Below are positions 48,720 to 57,413 of a stretch of DNA of 64,000 bases, in pieces (positions within the stretch are counted from its first letter, which is position 1; each line of letters starts with the position of its first letter). Made by a program: the position numbers and the translations under genes. This DNA is from Microvirga sp. VF16. Its GTDB lineage: Bacteria; Pseudomonadota; Alphaproteobacteria; Rhizobiales; Beijerinckiaceae. The notes beneath the pieces are model-generated. The model was not told the DNA's origin. It searched no databases and saw nothing but the letters and a program-made list of their open reading frames with translations. The DNA is taken from NCBI RefSeq assembly GCF_016864375.1, contig NZ_CP069354.1:4786001-4850000 (forward strand). Direction: 5' to 3'.

Positions 48720-50150
48720 TTACCGCACCAGGATGTTCCGGAACTGCCACGGATCGGACGTGTCGATATCCTCCGGGAAGAAGCCAGGACGGTCGTCGAG
48801 CGGAGTCCAGTCCGTGTAGTAGCCGTTCACCGGGCCGAGATAGGGCAGCTGTACTTCGAGGCAGCGACGGAAATCGATGTCGTCGGCCTCGACGATGCCG
48901 GCATTCGGATTCTCCAGCGCCCACACCATGCCCGCAAGCACGGCGGAGGTCACCTGGAGGCCGGTGGCGTTCTGATAAGGCGCAAGCTTGCGAGTCTCCT
49001 CGATGGAGAGCTGCGAGCCGTACCAATAGGCATTCTTGCCGTGCCCATAGAGCAGCACGCCGAGTTCGTCCTTGCCGTCCACGATCTCATTCTCGGTGAG
49101 GATATGGTGCTTCTCCTGCACCTTGCCCTCATTGCCGAACATCTCGTGAAGCGAGAGCACCGCGTCGTTCGCCGGGTGGTAGGCATAGTGGCAGGTCGGC
49201 CGATAGACGGCCTTGTCGCCCTCGCGAACGGTGAAATAGTCCGCGATCGAGATCGCCTCGTTATGGGTGACCAGGAAGCCGTATTGCGGCCCGGGCGTAG
49301 GGCACCAGGAACGGACGCGCGTGTTGGCGCCGGGCTGAAGCAGATAGATGGCCGCGCCGCTGCCCTTCGTATGGGTCCGGCCATTCTCCGGCATCCAGGT
49401 CTCGTGCGTACCCCAGCCGAGTTCCGCCGGCTGCACGCCTTCCGAAACGAAGCCCTCCACGGACCAGGTATTCACGAAGACGCCCATGGGCTTCGGATGC
49501 TCCGCGCGCTGGGTGTCACGCTCGGCGATGTGGATGCCCTTCACGCCGACGCGCTGCATGAGACCGGCCCATTCCTCGCGCGTCTTCGGTTCTTCGTGCT
49601 CGAGACCGATATCCTTGGCAATATTGAGAAGCGCCTGCTTCACGAACCAGGACACCATGCCGGGATTGGCGCCGCAGCAATTCACCGCGGTGGGGCCGCC
49701 GGGGCTCTTTCGGCGCGCATCGAGGATGTTCTCGCGCAGCATGTAGTTGGTGCGGGCCTCAGGCCCCGCGCTCTTGTCGAAATAGAAGCCAGCCCAGGGC
49801 TCGGCCACGGTGTCGATGTAGAGCGCGCCGATCTCGCGACACAGCTCCATGATGGCTCGCGAGGATGTATCGACCGACACGTTCACACAGAATCCCTGAC
49901 CGCCACCTTCCGTGAGGAGGGGTGTGAGGATTTCGCGGTAATTGTCAGGCGTCAGAGCCTTCTGCACGAGAGTGATACCGCGCACGTCCAGCATGCTGCG
50001 GTCCGTGTCGACGGGATCGATGACCGTGAACCGGTTCTTGTCGAACTCAAAATGCCGCTCAATCAGGGGCAGCATGCCTTTGCCGATCGAGCCGAAGCCG
50101 ATCATGACGATGGGGCCGGTGATGCGACCATGAACGGGCCAAGTGGTCAT
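48720..50150 (-). CDS. hss: Homospermidine synthase
   Basis: 476 residues. NAD-binding IVMIGFGSIGKGMLPLIERHF at the N-terminus, then CCGANPGMVSWFVKQAL and a saccharopine-dehydrogenase-like C-terminal part. It makes sym-homospermidine from putrescine (two putrescines, or spermidine plus putrescine), the characteristic polyamine of many Rhizobiales. It is the last gene of the ODC-GNAT-hss set, after a terminator-like hairpin. Confidence 0.95.
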   Translation of the reverse strand: MTTWPVHGRITGPIVMIGFGSIGKGMLPLIERHFEFDKNRFTVIDPVDTDRSMLDVRGITLVQKALTPDNYREILTPLLTEGGGQGFCVNVSVDTSSRAIMELCREIGALYIDTVAEPWAGFYFDKSAGPEARTNYMLRENILDARRKSPGGPTAVNCCGANPGMVSWFVKQALLNIAKDIGLEHEEPKTREEWAGLMQRVGVKGIHIAERDTQRAEHPKPMGVFVNTWSVEGFVSEGVQPAELGWGTHETWMPENGRTHTKGSGAAIYLLQPGANTRVRSWCPTPGPQYGFLVTHNEAISIADYFTVREGDKAVYRPTCHYAYHPANDAVLSLHEMFGNEGKVQEKHHILTENEIVDGKDELGVLLYGHGKNAYWYGSQLSIEETRKLAPYQNATGLQVTSAVLAGMVWALENPNAGIVEADDIDFRRCLEVQLPYLGPVNGYYTDWTPLDDRPGFFPEDIDTSDPWQFRNILVR

Positions 50151-50199
50151 CGATGGTTCTCCTTCTTCGCTCGGGAGCCGGGTTAGGGTTGATCAGCGA

Positions 50200-50238
50200 C
50201 AAAGAAACGCGCCGCACCATTGGCTCCTGGTGCGGCGC
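50200..50238 (-). terminator. Terminator-like hairpin between GNAT and hss
   Basis: On the minus strand GCGCCGCACCA, loop of 8, TGGTGCGGCGC (perfect 11-bp stem), then GTTTCTTTG. U-rich but interrupted, so it may attenuate hss expression or end the upstream unit. Confidence 0.7.
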
Positions 50239-50260
50239 ACGTCAATGTCGAAACAGGTTC

Positions 50261-50833
50261 TTAGGCCGTGCGGGCGAGACCTCCCAGAACTCCCTGGGAC
50301 GCGGCAGCCACGAGAGCGGTCAGATCCGGCTTTCCTTCCAGGTCTCCCGTCGCGGAGACGAGACCGCGCGCGTCATTGAGTGCACCCGCCTCAAGCTCAA
50401 GCGCGAGGAAGCGGTTGCGCTCGTAGGGACCTGGGAGCCAGAGCGAGCCCGTATTCTCCGTCGAGAAGCCGAAGCGCTCGTAATAGGGCGCATCACCCAC
50501 CAGCAGCACCGCCTTGTGGCCGAGATCGACCGCCCGCTTCAGCGCTTCGCGCATGAGCTTGCCGCCGAGTCCGAGGCTCTGCACGGACGGATCGATGGCG
50601 ATGGGCCCCAGCATTAGTGCCGCACGGTTCGGGCCGGCCGAGATGTGCCATAGGCGCACGGTACCGATGATCTCACCGTCGCGGTCGATGACCAGGGACA
50701 GGCCGTCGGCCGGCATCCTGCCCTCGCGCAGGCGTTCGCAGGTCTTCTGGAACCGGGCGGGTCCGAAGCAGGCATCGAGCAGCGCCTCGCGTGCATCGAC
50801 ATCATGGAAGGTTTCTTCGCGAATCGTGATCAT
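50261..50833 (-). CDS. GNAT-family N-acetyltransferase
   Basis: 190 residues. The acetyl-CoA motif A region LGPIAIDPSVQSLGLGGKLMREALKRA (about 75-101) and the GDAPYYERFGFSTENTG core are typical GNAT; about 45 extra residues follow. It lies between ODC and homospermidine synthase, so a polyamine or diamine could be the acceptor, but the sequence alone does not show it. Start 50833 is favoured; the in-frame extension to 50887 lies in leader sequence. Confidence 0.87.
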   Translation of the reverse strand: MITIREETFHDVDAREALLDACFGPARFQKTCERLREGRMPADGLSLVIDRDGEIIGTVRLWHISAGPNRAALMLGPIAIDPSVQSLGLGGKLMREALKRAVDLGHKAVLLVGDAPYYERFGFSTENTGSLWLPGPYERNRFLALELEAGALNDARGLVSATGDLEGKPDLTALVAAASQGVLGGLARTA

Positions 50834-50928
50834 GGCCGTGGCCTCCCAAAACACGTGGGGTGAGCGACAGCCCTCGCACCTGTTCACAACTTGAACAGGC
50901 CGTCCGGGACAACTTCTTGGAGGTTGGT

Positions 50929-50953
50929 GCCTGCCTCATTTCACGAGGCAGGC
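50929..50953. terminator. Perfect 9-bp hairpin after the ODC gene
   Basis: GCCTGCCTC, 7-base loop, GAGGCAGGC, 10 bases past the ODC stop. No T run on the minus strand, so more likely a processing or mRNA-stability stem than a terminator. Confidence 0.5.
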
Positions 50954-50963
50954 GGGACGTGAG

Positions 50964-52118
50964 TTAGATCACGTAGGACTTGAGCGGCGGGAAGCCGTTG
51001 AACGCGACCGCCGAGTAGGTGGTCGTGTAGGCGCCCGTGCCCTCGATCAGCACCTTGTCGCCGATCTCCAGCGAGATGGGGAGCAGGTAGGGCTCCTTCT
51101 CATAGAGAACGTCGGCCGAGTCGCAGGTCGGTCCGGCGAGCACGCACGGCACCTTGCGGTCCTCGTCGCGCTCGCTGCGGATCGGGTAGCGGATCGACTC
51201 GTCCATCGTCTCGGCGAGGCCGCCGAACTTGCCGATGTCGAGGTAGACCCAGCGCACCTCGTCCTCATCGCGGCTCTTCTTCGAGACGAGAACGACCTCG
51301 GCCTCGATGACGCCCGCATTGCCGACCATGCCGCGGCCCGGCTCGATGATCGTCTCCGGGATGCGGTTGCCGAAGTGCTTCGACAGCGCACGGAAGATCG
51401 ACTCGCCATAGGCTTCCACCTGAGGCACCGTCTTCAGGTACTTCGTCGGGAAGCCACCGCCGAGGTTGACCATCGACAGGTGAATGCCGCGATGCGCGCA
51501 TTCACGGAAGATCGCGGAGGCAGAGCCGAGAGCCTGATCCCAGGCTTCCGTGTTGCGCTGCTGCGAACCCACGTGGAAGGACACGCCGTAAGCCTCCAGG
51601 CCCTGACGATAGGCATGCTCCAGCACGTCCACGGCCATCTCGGGCACGCAGCCGAACTTGCGGGAGAGCGGCCACTCGGCGCCGGCACCGTCGCACAGGA
51701 TGCGGCAGAACACCTTCACCTCAGAGGCATCGACACCGGCGGTCGCAGCCGCACGGACGATCTTCTCGACCTCGACTTCGCAGTCGACCGCATAGAGGCG
51801 CACACCGAGCTCAAGGGCGCGCACGATATCGCGCTCCTTCTTGATCGTGTTGCCGAAGGAGATGCGGTCGGGCGTAGCGCCGGCATCCAGCGCAAGCTGG
51901 ATCTCGACCACGGACGCCGTGTCGAAGCATGAGCCCAGATCGGCCAGGAGCTTGAGCACCTGCGGCTCCGGATTGGCCTTCACGGCGTAGAACACGCGCG
52001 TGTCGGGGAGCGCACGGGCAAACTTCGAATAGTTGTCGCGCACGACTTCGAGGTCGACGACCACGCACGGGCCGTCCTCACGTCGGTTGCGCAGGAATTC
52101 ACGGATGCGCTGAGTCAT
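50964..52118 (-). CDS. odc: Ornithine (lysine/ornithine) decarboxylase, fold-type III
   Basis: 384 residues. PLP lysine Lys47 in FYAVKANPEP, His in FHVGSQ, GGGFP phosphate loop and the C-terminal Cys in GPTCDSADVLYEK are all present, the eukaryotic-type ODC fold common in alphaproteobacteria. It makes putrescine (and perhaps cadaverine). First gene of the polyamine set; behind a structured leader. Confidence 0.95.
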   Translation of the reverse strand: MTQRIREFLRNRREDGPCVVVDLEVVRDNYSKFARALPDTRVFYAVKANPEPQVLKLLADLGSCFDTASVVEIQLALDAGATPDRISFGNTIKKERDIVRALELGVRLYAVDCEVEVEKIVRAAATAGVDASEVKVFCRILCDGAGAEWPLSRKFGCVPEMAVDVLEHAYRQGLEAYGVSFHVGSQQRNTEAWDQALGSASAIFRECAHRGIHLSMVNLGGGFPTKYLKTVPQVEAYGESIFRALSKHFGNRIPETIIEPGRGMVGNAGVIEAEVVLVSKKSRDEDEVRWVYLDIGKFGGLAETMDESIRYPIRSERDEDRKVPCVLAGPTCDSADVLYEKEPYLLPISLEIGDKVLIEGTGAYTTTYSAVAFNGFPPLKSYVI

Positions 52119-52399
52119 GGCGCTCTCCCCACCAAAGGTTCAATGGAGGTCTTGTCCAGCCTCCGGATTGAAGTTCAGACGATCAGATTTCCTGCCGTCC
52201 GGCGTCAGCGAGAGAAGATGACATCCCGCTTCGTGCGATGGAGACACGAGAAGCGGCGATGGGCTCTTCACCCGACGATGCTGCCTTGGATTGGATGGGG
52301 ATACTCCATCCGCACGCCTGGCAATGATAAACAAGCCTCTTCGGTGTTGACCTTTGGAGGGCCAACGAGACCAAAAAAGCCCGTTCGTCGTTGCTTTAA

Positions 52400-52530
52400 G
52401 TCGCGTCCCCCGTTGAGAACGAGGTGCGCCGGTTTTCGCCTCCGGCTGCCGGTTAGGGGTATCGAGAGCTAGGTCGCTCTCGGGCGGCTGTCCGGCCTCT
52501 TGTCCGGATGCCCACCAACCGGCACGCGAC
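52400..52530 (-). ncRNA. speF-like structured leader of the ODC gene
   Basis: On the minus strand an outer stem pairs 52400-52405 with 52525-52530 (GTCGCG/CGCGAC). Next to it TGCCGGTT/AACCGGCA (52447-52454 with 52517-52524) encloses two hairpins: GAGAGC/GCTCTC (52464-52481) and TCCGG/CCGGA (52491-52508). A further hairpin GCCGG/CCGGC spans 52428-52446. These nest without conflict into one multi-branch fold. Alphaproteobacterial ODC genes are known to carry the speF RNA motif; position and complexity fit, but a covariance match is needed. The rest of the leader (52119-52399) has no convincing ORF. Confidence 0.65.
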
Positions 52531-52559
52531 CACAGGCACGTGCGAAATTGGGCAGGGGT

Positions 52560-52588
52560 GAAATAAGCATATTCGTCAGGGATCACAA
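52560..52588 (-). promoter_or_regulatory. Candidate promoter of the ODC leader
   Basis: TTGTGA (52583-52588) and TATTTC (52560-52565) on the minus strand, 17 bases apart. Transcription would start near 52553, just ahead of the structured region. The -10 match is weak. Confidence 0.35.
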
Positions 52589-52762
52589 GAGCTTTTCAGA
52601 CCTTTCAGAGGATTTTTTTAACCCTGCCGGGACCTGTGTCTTGCCCGCATCACCATTCAGCCTCCATTAAGCGGGACAGGTACACGGAAGAAGATCCGGG
52701 CCCATATTCCAAAGCCCGAATTCCGGCCATTTTGCTCTTTCAGTCGAGAACGCTCCGCAGCC

Positions 52763-54334
52763 ATGACGAACCTGTCCCGCCGTACCCTCCTGCAAAGCCT
52801 GCTCGCAGCCACCGCGCTGCCCGCTTTCAGTCAGCAGAGCTGGGCTCAGCAGCAGAGCGGCGCACCGGCGCCCAATCCGTTCCGCTACGAGGACGTGGTG
52901 CGCCGCGCCCGCGAGCTGGCAGCCGTCCCCTACGAGGCGCCAGCGGTGCAGCTGCCCGAGCCCCTCAACCGACTCAGCTTCGATGATTACCGGGATATCC
53001 GATTCCGCCCGGACAAGGCCCTGCTCGGCTCCGGTAACGGGCCGTTCCGGATGCAGCTCTTCCATCCGGGCTTCCTCTACCAGCGCCCAGTGATGGTGAA
53101 CATCATCCGCGACGGCGTTCCGACCCCGGTACCCTACCAGCGGGAGCTGTTCGATTACGGCCGCAACAAGATCGAGCGGCCATTGCCCGTCAATCTCGGC
53201 TTTGCGGGCTTTCGCCTCCACTACCCTCTGAACAACCCAAAGGTGCTCGACGAGGTCATCGCCTTCCTCGGCGCGAGCTATTTCCGCTTCCTTGGATCGG
53301 ATCAGAAATATGGCCTCTCGGCGCGAGGCCTCGCGATCAATGTGGAAGGCGGCGAAGCGGAGGAGTTTCCGCATTTCCGCGAATTCTGGGTCGAGATGCC
53401 CAAGCCCAATGACGAGCGGGCCATCATCTACGCCCTTCTCGACAGCCCCTCCGTCGCCGGCGCCTACCGGTTCGAGATCTACCCGTCGAAGGAAACGACT
53501 CTCGACGTCACGGCGACGCTGTTCCCGCGCCAGACCATCACCAATGTGGGTGTCGCCCCCCTCACCTCGATGTTCTTCGAGGGCGAGAACGACCGGAAGC
53601 CGACGGACGACTACCGCCTCGAAATCCACGATTCGGACGGGCTTCTCATGCAGTCCGGCGCGGGCGAGTGGATCTGGCGGCCCCTGCGCAACCCGAGCCG
53701 CAAGACGATCTCGTCCTTCAGCGACAACAATCCGCGCGGCTTCGGCCTGATGCAGCGCGACCGGGCGTTCGAAAACTACCAGGATCTCGAAGCCACATAC
53801 CATCAGCGTCCCGGCTACTGGGTCGAGCCCATCGGGCAATGGGGCGAGGGCTGGGTCGAGCTGGTCGAAATCCCGACCCCCGACGAGACTCACGACAACG
53901 TCGTGGCTTATTGGCAGCCGAACCGGGCCCTCGAGCCGGGGCAGGAAGTGGTTCTCTCCTACCGCCTGCGCGCTGCATCCGAGATCCGCGCCATGCATCC
54001 GGGCGGGAAGGCGATCAACACCTTCCAGACCCCGCCGCGCGCCAGCGGGTCGAACGCGCCGAGCGATCCCCGGCACCGCCGATTCATCATCGACTTCGCG
54101 GGCGGCAATCTGCCTTACTATCTCGGCGCTCCGGAGCAGGTGCAGCTCGTCCCCTCCACTTCCGCCGGGCAGATCACCAATACCTTCATCATGCCCAACA
54201 GCCACACGAACGGCTTCAGGGCCGCCATCGACGTGAGGCTGGAACCTGGGCAATCCGCGGATCTGCGCGCCTTTCTGCGCGCCGGCAACCGGGCACTGAC
54301 GGAGACCTGGACCTATCCCTGGTACGTGGAGTGA
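52763..54334 (+). CDS. Periplasmic glucan biosynthesis protein, OpgG/OpgD family (paralogue 2)
   Basis: 523 residues. A twin-arginine signal (SRRTLLQSLLAATALPAF) precedes the MdoG domain: FRYEDVVRRARELA, FLGASYFRFLGSDQKYGLSARGLAIN, LEIHDSDGLLMQSGAGEWIWRPLRNPS, FGLMQRDRAFENYQDLEA. It resembles the protein at 40463-42040 throughout but is clearly divergent. Likely role: processing of osmoregulated periplasmic glucan. No OpgH is adjacent. It is divergent from the ODC gene across a 644-bp region holding the ODC leader. Confidence 0.92.
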   Translation: MTNLSRRTLLQSLLAATALPAFSQQSWAQQQSGAPAPNPFRYEDVVRRARELAAVPYEAPAVQLPEPLNRLSFDDYRDIRFRPDKALLGSGNGPFRMQLFHPGFLYQRPVMVNIIRDGVPTPVPYQRELFDYGRNKIERPLPVNLGFAGFRLHYPLNNPKVLDEVIAFLGASYFRFLGSDQKYGLSARGLAINVEGGEAEEFPHFREFWVEMPKPNDERAIIYALLDSPSVAGAYRFEIYPSKETTLDVTATLFPRQTITNVGVAPLTSMFFEGENDRKPTDDYRLEIHDSDGLLMQSGAGEWIWRPLRNPSRKTISSFSDNNPRGFGLMQRDRAFENYQDLEATYHQRPGYWVEPIGQWGEGWVELVEIPTPDETHDNVVAYWQPNRALEPGQEVVLSYRLRAASEIRAMHPGGKAINTFQTPPRASGSNAPSDPRHRRFIIDFAGGNLPYYLGAPEQVQLVPSTSAGQITNTFIMPNSHTNGFRAAIDVRLEPGQSADLRAFLRAGNRALTETWTYPWYVE

Positions 54335-54350
54335 TTCACATCCTCTCCGT

Positions 54351-54547
54351 GTCATTCCCGACCGGAACGCAGCGGAGGGGGAGGGAATCCATAGAGGCAG
54401 CACGTCACAGTGGATCCTCTTCCCTCGCCTGCGGCCCGCCAGGGATGACACTTACGACGTTATGGCCGGGCTCGTCCCGGCCATTCCGATAATGCAAAGC
54501 ATGCCGCCTCGGGCAATCGGAATCACCAGTACAAGGCCAGTGATGAC
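54351..54547. repeat. Cluster of three intergenic palindromic elements
   Basis: In order: a GTCATTCC-type element (54351-54449, ending GGGATGAC); a hairpin TGGCCGGG/CCCGGCCA (54463-54483); and a short element TCACCAGTACAAGGCCAGTGATGAC ending at 54547 that recurs at 60399. Together they fill most of the 312-bp gap between the glucan gene and the ABC binding protein. Confidence 0.75.
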
Positions 54548-54646
54548 TGCAGATGGCGGGAGACCTTGCCAAGCCCTGCCGAACCGCGCAGAAGCTGTGC
54601 CTCGGATGGCAGGCCGTTTGCCCTGCCTTAGCGGAAGGTGAGTGCG

Positions 54647-55651
54647 ATGAAGCTGAACGCCTGGATCACGGGAGCGTTTGCAGCCTGTTTGGGCGGAAGC
54701 GCCTTGGCGCAACAGCCGCTGACAGAGGTGACCTTCGGCACCAACTGGATCGCGCAAGGCGAGCATGGCGGCTACTACCAGGCCGTCGCTGACGGGACTT
54801 ACGAGAAATACGGCCTCAAGGTCGCCATCGTGCCGGGCGGCCCTCGCGCCAGCAATCGCATGCTCATGACCGTCGGCAAGCTCGACTTCTACATGGGCGG
54901 CAGCATGATCCAGGCCCTCTCCGCTGTGGAGAAGAACATCCCCACCATCGTGGTTGCGGCTCATTTCCAGAAAGAGCCGCAGGTGCTGCTGAGCCATCCT
55001 GGCCAGGGCCTCGACACCTTCGCGGATCTGAAGAAATCGAACGACATTCTTCTGTCCAAGGACGGCGTCGCTACCTTCTTCCAATGGATGAAGGCCGAGT
55101 ACGGCTTCAAGGACGAGCAGGTGAAGCCCTTCGGCTACAGCCCGGCGCCCTTCATCGCCAACAAGGCATCGGTGCAGCAGGGCTATGTCACCTCCGATCC
55201 GCTGACCATTGAGAAGGCCGCGGGCTTCAAGCCCAACGTGTTCCTGCTCGCGGATCATGGCTTCAGCACCTATTCCACCACGGTGGAGACCCGCCGCGAG
55301 GTGATAGAGAAGAATCCCGATCTCGTGCAGCGCTTCGTCGATGCCTCGACCATTGGCTGGTACAATTATCTCTACGGCGACAACACGAAAGCGAAAGAAC
55401 TCATCAAGCGCGACAATCCGGAGATGACGGACGAACTGCTGGCCTATTCCCACGCCAAGATGAAGGAATACGGCATCGTCGATTCCGGTGACACGCAACA
55501 GCTCGGCATCGGTGCCATGACGGATGCGCGCATGAAGGACTTCTTCGACAAGATGGTGAAGGCGGGTCTCTTCAAGGCGGACCTCGATTACAGGAAGGCC
55601 TATACGCTCCAGTTCGTGAACAAGGGCGTCGGGCTGAACCTGAAGAAGTAA
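54647..55651 (+). CDS. ABC transporter substrate-binding protein, NMT1/SsuA type
   Basis: 334 residues. A signal peptide ends at about SALAQ (residue 22). VTFGTNWIAQGEHGGYYQAVADGTYEKYGLKV is typical of the NMT1/ThiY group, whose ligands include HMP, riboflavin, nitrate, taurine and sulfonates; the ligand here is not evident. The start at 54647 has GGAAGGTGAG upstream. Operon: binding protein, ATPase, permease. Confidence 0.88.
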   Translation: MKLNAWITGAFAACLGGSALAQQPLTEVTFGTNWIAQGEHGGYYQAVADGTYEKYGLKVAIVPGGPRASNRMLMTVGKLDFYMGGSMIQALSAVEKNIPTIVVAAHFQKEPQVLLSHPGQGLDTFADLKKSNDILLSKDGVATFFQWMKAEYGFKDEQVKPFGYSPAPFIANKASVQQGYVTSDPLTIEKAAGFKPNVFLLADHGFSTYSTTVETRREVIEKNPDLVQRFVDASTIGWYNYLYGDNTKAKELIKRDNPEMTDELLAYSHAKMKEYGIVDSGDTQQLGIGAMTDARMKDFFDKMVKAGLFKADLDYRKAYTLQFVNKGVGLNLKK

Positions 55652-55686
55652 GAGGAGAGCGACGCCTTTTTCATGTCGCTACACCC

Positions 55687-56466
55687 ATGACGCAACTTTC
55701 GCCCGCGCTCGTTTCTCTCAGAGAGATCACGAAGATCTTCTCCAACGGCGTGACGGCGCTTGCCGGTTTCAATCTCGATGTGCGCGCAGGCGAGTTCGTC
55801 TCCCTCCTCGGGCCTTCGGGATGCGGCAAGTCGACGGTGCTGCGCCTCATTGCGGGACTTGCGCAGCCGACGGAAGGAAGCGTCACTTGGCCAGGCTCGA
55901 CCGATGAGGATCATCGCGGCGAGATCGGCTTCGTGTTCCAGGATCCGACGCTGATGCCCTGGGCGAATGTGGCGGACAATGTGTGGCTGCCGTTGCGCCT
56001 TCGCGGCCTGTCCAAACGTGATGCGCGAGATCGCATCGCCGAGAGCCTTGCCCTCGTCGGGTTAAACGATTTTGCGAAAGCCTATCCACGTGAACTCTCC
56101 GGCGGCATGAGGATGCGCGTGTCGATCGCGCGCGCGTTGTCGCTCAAGCCGCGGCTGCTTCTCATGGACGAGCCCTTCGCCGCCCTCGACGAGATCGCAC
56201 GTTTCCGGCTCAACGACGACCTTCTGCGCGTGCAGAGCGAACTGCATTGCACCGTCGTGTTCGTGACCCATTCGGTTTATGAGAGCGCCTATCTGTCGAG
56301 CCGGATCGCAGTCATGTCCCCACGTCCGGGTCGCATCGTCGCCGAGATCGAAGGTGAGCTGCCCGGGCCCCGCTCGAAGGATTTCCGCACCAGCGCGCGC
56401 TATGCGCGACTTTGCGGAGAGATCTCGCAGATTCTGCTCGATCAGACAGCCGAGGAGCGGTTGTGA
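55687..56466 (+). CDS. ABC transporter ATP-binding protein, SsuB/TauB type
   Basis: 259 residues. Walker A GPSGCGKST, Q-loop FVFQDPTLMPWANV, signature LSGGMRMRVSIARALSL, Walker B LLLMDEPFAALDE, and the switch VTHSVYESAYLSSRIAVM. Its stop overlaps the permease ATG by one base. Confidence 0.92.
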   Translation: MTQLSPALVSLREITKIFSNGVTALAGFNLDVRAGEFVSLLGPSGCGKSTVLRLIAGLAQPTEGSVTWPGSTDEDHRGEIGFVFQDPTLMPWANVADNVWLPLRLRGLSKRDARDRIAESLALVGLNDFAKAYPRELSGGMRMRVSIARALSLKPRLLLMDEPFAALDEIARFRLNDDLLRVQSELHCTVVFVTHSVYESAYLSSRIAVMSPRPGRIVAEIEGELPGPRSKDFRTSARYARLCGEISQILLDQTAEERL

Positions 56467-57308
56467 TGACCTCGGCTCCGCTGCCCGCACGCCGGCAGGG
56501 CAACCCTTTGAAAATCGTTCTGCCGCTTGTCGTCTTCGCGGCAGCCATCGCCGCGTGGGAAGCCATCGTGCGCATCGGGGGCATCCCACCCTATATCCTG
56601 CCCACGCCGAGCCTGATCGCCCAAACTCTCGTCGCCGATTGGCCGCTGCTCTCTGCCTCGTTCATGACGACGCTCAAGACCACGCTTACCGCCCTCGTCC
56701 TCGCCGTTCTCGGCGGGGTGTTACTCGCGGTGCTGTTGAGCCTGTCGAAGATCGTCGAGTATTCGCTCTATCCATTCGCCGTCGTGCTGCAGGTCACGCC
56801 GGTCATCGCCATCGCGCCCCTGCTCCTGATCTACATGCCGCAGGATGTGGCTGTCTTGACCTGCGCGTGGCTCGTCGCATTCTTTCCGGTTCTCTCGAAT
56901 ACGATGCTCGGCCTGCAATCCGTGGACCGGAATCTGATGGAACTGTTCCAGCTTTATGGCGCTCCGGCCTCGCAAGATCCGCTGGCACGCCTGAGGGCGC
57001 GCCTGAAGGCCCTGTGGTTCCTGCGCCGCCCGGCCGCCCTTCCGGCCTTTCTCGCGGGGCTGCGGATAGCGGGCGGATTATCACTCATCGGGGCTGTGGT
57101 CGCCGAGATGGCCGCAGGGTCCGCAGGGGCAGGTTCAGGGCTCGCCTACCGCATCATCGAAAGCCAGTACCGGCTCAACATCCCGCGCCTGTTTGCGGCT
57201 CTTGTTCTTTTGGCCGCAACCGGCATTGGCCTGTTTCTCGTCCTAGCAGCGCTCAATCATGCCCTTCTTCGCCGCTGGCACGAAAGCGCCCTCAATCGAG
57301 AGGCCTGA
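56466..57308 (+). CDS. ABC transporter permease, SsuC/TauC type
   Basis: 280 residues with about six hydrophobic segments; the EAA-type loop contains NLMELFQLYGAPASQDPLARLR and PAFLAGLRIAGGLSLIGAVVAEMAAGSAGAGSGLAYRI. It completes the importer. An upstream in-frame start at 56412 is rejected because it lies inside the ATPase gene and the TGATG overlap is typical. Confidence 0.92.
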   Translation: MTSAPLPARRQGNPLKIVLPLVVFAAAIAAWEAIVRIGGIPPYILPTPSLIAQTLVADWPLLSASFMTTLKTTLTALVLAVLGGVLLAVLLSLSKIVEYSLYPFAVVLQVTPVIAIAPLLLIYMPQDVAVLTCAWLVAFFPVLSNTMLGLQSVDRNLMELFQLYGAPASQDPLARLRARLKALWFLRRPAALPAFLAGLRIAGGLSLIGAVVAEMAAGSAGAGSGLAYRIIESQYRLNIPRLFAALVLLAATGIGLFLVLAALNHALLRRWHESALNREA

Positions 57309-57413
57309 GCGCTTCCATTTGTTTAGCCTGTTAATAGTGTGCCGGCTTGTCATCGTACCGTCATGAGTCCCGTCCATGGTAGGTAAGGAGAACGCTTCGA
57401 ACAGCGAGGGACC

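Noticed and set aside
52183..52374. 63-codon frame inside the ODC leader on the minus strand
   Set aside because: No clear ribosome-binding site and no ornithine-sensing-type features; it is more likely untranslated leader.
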